Assembly (NCBI RefSeq): GCF_021869535.1
Contig: NW_026262593.1
Coordinates: 68,598,322-68,662,321, forward strand
Reading direction: 5' to 3'
DNA length: 64,000 bases
Origin: Mytilus californianus
Taxonomy: Eukaryota > Mollusca > Bivalvia > Mytilida > Mytilidae
Shown here: piece after piece, positions 60,900-64,000 of the stretch
Numbering within the stretch: position 1 is the stretch's first letter
How the letters are laid out: the number at the start of each line of letters is the position of its first letter
Made by a program: the position numbers and the translations under genes
The notes under the pieces: model-generated
Told to the model about the DNA's origin: nothing
Databases searched by the model: none
The model's input: the letters and a program-made list of their open reading frames with translations, nothing else

Positions 60900-63800
60900 A
60901 AGAAAAAATACAAGACCAAGCACGATATGACCGAGTTTTTAGCTCTTGAATCCCCTAATGTCAGGTATATCCTATATATCATAAGAACGCAAATGGACTG
61001 GGCAACAAAAGTTAAGTACTCAAGAAAGTGCACAGATCCGGGTTAAGGATTATTGATTGACAACATACCGAAAATAGTCGAACCTAATCCCTAAAATAAA
61101 CATGACCAAGCACAATATGATCAAGTTTTGCACCCTTGAATCCTCTAAAAACAGGTATATTCCTATATATCCCAAGAAAGCTAATATACTTGGCAAAAAA
61201 AGTTAAGTATTGAATAGAGTGCACTGATCCGGGTTGAGGATTATTGATTGACAACACACCAAAAACGGCCGAACATAACCTAAGAAAAAATACATGACTA
61301 AGCACGATATGATCGACTTTTGCCCCCTTGAATCCTCTTAAAACAGGTATACCCTTAATATTCCAAGAAAGGTAATATACTTGGCAACAAAAGTTGAGTA
61401 TTAAATACAGTGCAATGATCCGGATTAAGGATTACTGAGCGCCAACATACCCAAAAAGATCGAACTTACCAAAAAAAAAATACATGACCAAGTGCAATAT
61501 GATCGAGTTTTCAACCCTTGAATCCCCTAATAACAGGTATATCCTATGTATCCCAAGAAAGCAAATGGACTCAGCAACAAAAGTTAAGTACTGAATTAAG
61601 TGCACAGATCCGGGTTAAGGGTGATTGATTGACAACATACCGAAAACGGCCGAACCTAACCTAAGAAAAAGTACATGACCAATGACGATATGACCGAGAT
61701 TTGCACCTTTGAATAGTCTAAAAACAGGTAAACCCTATATATCACAAGACAGCTGATATAAAGGGCAACAAAAGTTAAGTATTGAATAGAGTACACTGGT
61801 CCCGGTTAAGGATTACTGAGCGCGAACATACCGAAAACAGTCGAACTTACCAAAGACAAAATACATGACCATGCACGATATGATCGAGTTTTTAGCCCTT
61901 GAGTCACCTAATAACAGGTATGTCCTATATATCCTAAGAAAGCAAATGGACTGGGCAACAAAAGTTAAGTACTAAATAAAGTGCCCAGATCCGGGTTAAG
62001 GATCATTGATTGACAACATACTGAAAACGGCCGAACCTAACATGACCAAGCACGATATGATCGAGTTTTGCACCCTTGAATCCTCTTAAAACAGGTATAC
62101 CCTATATATCCCAAGAAAGCTAATATACCTGGCAACAAAAGTTAAGTATTGAATAGAGTGCACTGATTCGGGTTATCAAAGAAAAAATACATGACCAAGC
62201 ACGATATGATCGAGTTTTTAACCCTTTAATTCCTAATAACAGGTATATCCTATATATCCTAAGAAAGCAAATGGACTAGGCAACAAAAGTTAAGTACTGC
62301 ATAAAGTTTACAGATCCAGGTTAAGGATTATTGATTGACAACATACCGAAAATGGCCGAACCTAACCTAATAAAAAATACATGACCAAGCACGTTATGGT
62401 CAAGTTTTTAGACAAAAGTTGAGTATTGAATAGAGTGCACTGATCCGGGTTAAGGAAGACTGAGCGCCAACATACCGAAAACGGTCGAACTTACCAAAGA
62501 AAAAATCCATGACCAAGCACGTTATGGTCAAGTTTTTAGCCCTTGAATCGCCTAATAACAGGTATATCCTATATATAACCTAATAAAAAATACATAACAA
62601 ATCACTGTATGATCGAGTTTTGCAACCTTTAATTCTCTAAAAACAGGTATACCCTATATATCCCAAGAAAGCTAATATACTGGGTAACAAAAGTTCAGTA
62701 CTCAATAAAGTGCACATGTCCAGGTTAAGGATTATTAATTGACAACATACCGAAAACAGCCGAACCTAACCTAAGAAAAAATACATGAACAAGCACAATA
62801 TGATCGAATTTTGCACCCTTGAATCGTCTAAAAACAGGTATAACCTTTATATCCCAAGACAGCTGATATACTGAGCAACAAAAGTTAAGTATTGAATAGA
62901 GTGCACTGCTCCGGGTTAAGGATCACTAAGCGCCAACATACCGAAAACGATCGAACTTACCAAAGAAAAAATTCATGACCAAGCACGATATGATCGAGTT
63001 TTGAACCCTTGAATCCTCTAAAAACATGTATACCCTATATATCCTAAGAATATTAATATACTGGGCAACCAAAATTAAGTTTTGAACAGAGTGCACTGAT
63101 CCGGGTTAAGGATTACCGAGCGACAACATACCAAAAATGGACAAACCCACCAAAGAAAAAATACATGACGTAGCACGATATGATCGAGTTTTTAGCCCTT
63201 GAATCCCCTCATAACATGCCTATAAATCCGAAAAAAGCAAATGGACTGGGAAACAAAAGTTAATTACTGAATAAAGTGCAAAGATCCGGGTTAAGGATTG
63301 TTGATTGACAACATACCAAAACCGGCCGAACCTAACCTAAAAAAAATACATGACCAAGCACGATATGATCGAGTTTTGAACCCTTAATACTAAAAACAGG
63401 TATACCCTATATATCCCAAGAAAGCTAATATACTGGACAACAAAAGTTAAGTATTGAACAGAGTGCACGGATCCGGGTTAAGGATTACTGAGCGCCAACA
63501 TACCGAAAACGGCGAAACTTACCAAAGAATAAGTGCATGACCAAGTAATATATGATTGAGTTTTTAGACCTTGAATCCCCTAATAACAGGTATATCCTAT
63601 AAATACCTGGAAAGCAAATGGACTGTGCAACAAAAGTAAAGTACTGAATAAAGTGCACAGATCAGGGTTAAGGATTATTGATTGACAACAAACCGAAAAC
63701 GGCAGAACCTAACCTAAGAAAAAATACATGACCAAGCACGATATGATGGAGTTTTTAGCCCTTGAATCCCTTAATAACAGTTATATCCTATATATTCTAA

Positions 63801-64000
63801 AAAGGCATATGGACTGGGCAACAAAAGTTAAGTAGTGAATAAAGTGCACAGATCCGGGTTAAGGATTGTTGATTGAAAATATACCGAAAACGGACGAACC
63901 TAACCTAAGAAAAAATACATGACAACGCACGATATGATCGAATTTTGAACCCTTGAATCCTCTTAAAACAGGTATACCCTATATATCCCAAGAAATCTAT
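60900..64000 (+). repeat. Satellite block 4e: divergent monomers at the right edge
   Basis: B' disappears and diverged A/B monomers return. Several are truncated: at 62041 (AACCTAACATGACC), 62176 (GGTTATCAAAG), 62411 (TTTTTAGACAAAAG) and 62578 (TATATATAACCTAA). The stretch 60.93-61.8 kb parallels 27.0-27.9 kb. The stretch 63.70-63.95 kb parallels 26.23-26.45 kb. At 63510-63550 it shares the rare GGCGAAACTTACCAAAGAAT with 7688-7712. It runs off the window end. Confidence 0.88.

Larger units (their letters stand above)
38400..60900 (+). repeat. Satellite block 4d: homogenised higher-order array
   Basis: About 119 monomers fall into a limited set of recurring variants. These are plain A; A with GAGCGCAAACATACC and CCAATCTTACC; A with GAGCGTTAACATACC; A with AAGCGCCAATATACC; B' with ATAGCGAAATCGGCGG; and C with CCATGCAAGATTTGATCG. 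Runs of these recur with near identity at periods around 568, 945, 1892, 2076, 2264 and 4122 bp. Strict A/B alternation is broken where two A-type monomers stand together (45175-45550). A truncated monomer lies at 43294, where AGTGCAC is joined to GAAAACGG. The block is uninterrupted satellite with no gene. Confidence 0.9.

Noticed and set aside
15580-64000. CRISPR-like regular repeats
   Set aside because: Units are 189-bp contiguous tandem monomers without unique spacers, in eukaryotic-type DNA.

Overview
The window is almost entirely non-coding repeat DNA from a eukaryote, most likely a marine bivalve of the mussel family (Mytilidae). The taxonomic call is inference. It rests on no bacterial-style genes, strong A+T richness, and diverged copies of dispersed repeats that I recall as abundant in Mytilus (about 13.6-14.25 kb and 15.15-15.29 kb). 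The sequence TTATCTCCC, common in molluscan repeats, also occurs. I find no credible protein-coding gene, tRNA, rRNA or CRISPR array. The open frames are chance or recurrent frames inside the satellite and the inserted elements.

About 56 kb (1-484, 4306-4682, 5792-12454, 15580-64000) is one head-to-tail satellite array of about 296 monomers averaging 189 bp, all in the same orientation. Two monomer types, A (about 190 bp) and B (about 188 bp), roughly 80% alike, alternate as a 378-bp dimer. They share constant boxes: CCGAAAACGG, GACCAAGCACGATATGAT, a TATA-rich tract, CAACAAAAGTTAAGTA, GTGCAC and GATCCGGGTTAAGGATTA. I do not recognise this satellite as a named family.

Three foreign segments interrupt the array cleanly, each near the same monomer boundary. 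485-4305 is a 3.8-kb element with 30-bp terminal inverted repeats and TTAA duplications; it carries five RFX X-box-like sites. 4683-5791 is a 1.1-kb segment flanked by TTAA. 12455-15579 is a 3.1-kb element with perfect 21-bp terminal inverted repeats and a 3- to 5-bp duplication. The second and third share collinear diverged blocks in opposite orientation.

The array changes character along its length. From 5.8 to 12.5 kb it is a plain A/B dimer array with a local 756-bp four-monomer unit. From 15.6 to 38 kb it is a patchwork of irregular multi-monomer duplications. From 38 to 60.9 kb it is a strongly homogenised higher-order array with periods near 568, 945, 1892, 2076, 2264 and 4122 bp, dominated by a B variant (B') that contains a 21-nt interrupted palindrome. 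From 60.9 to 64 kb more divergent monomers return, in part paralogous to 26-28 kb. This resembles the homogenised-core and divergent-flank layout of centromeric satellites elsewhere, but centromere function is only a hypothesis here.
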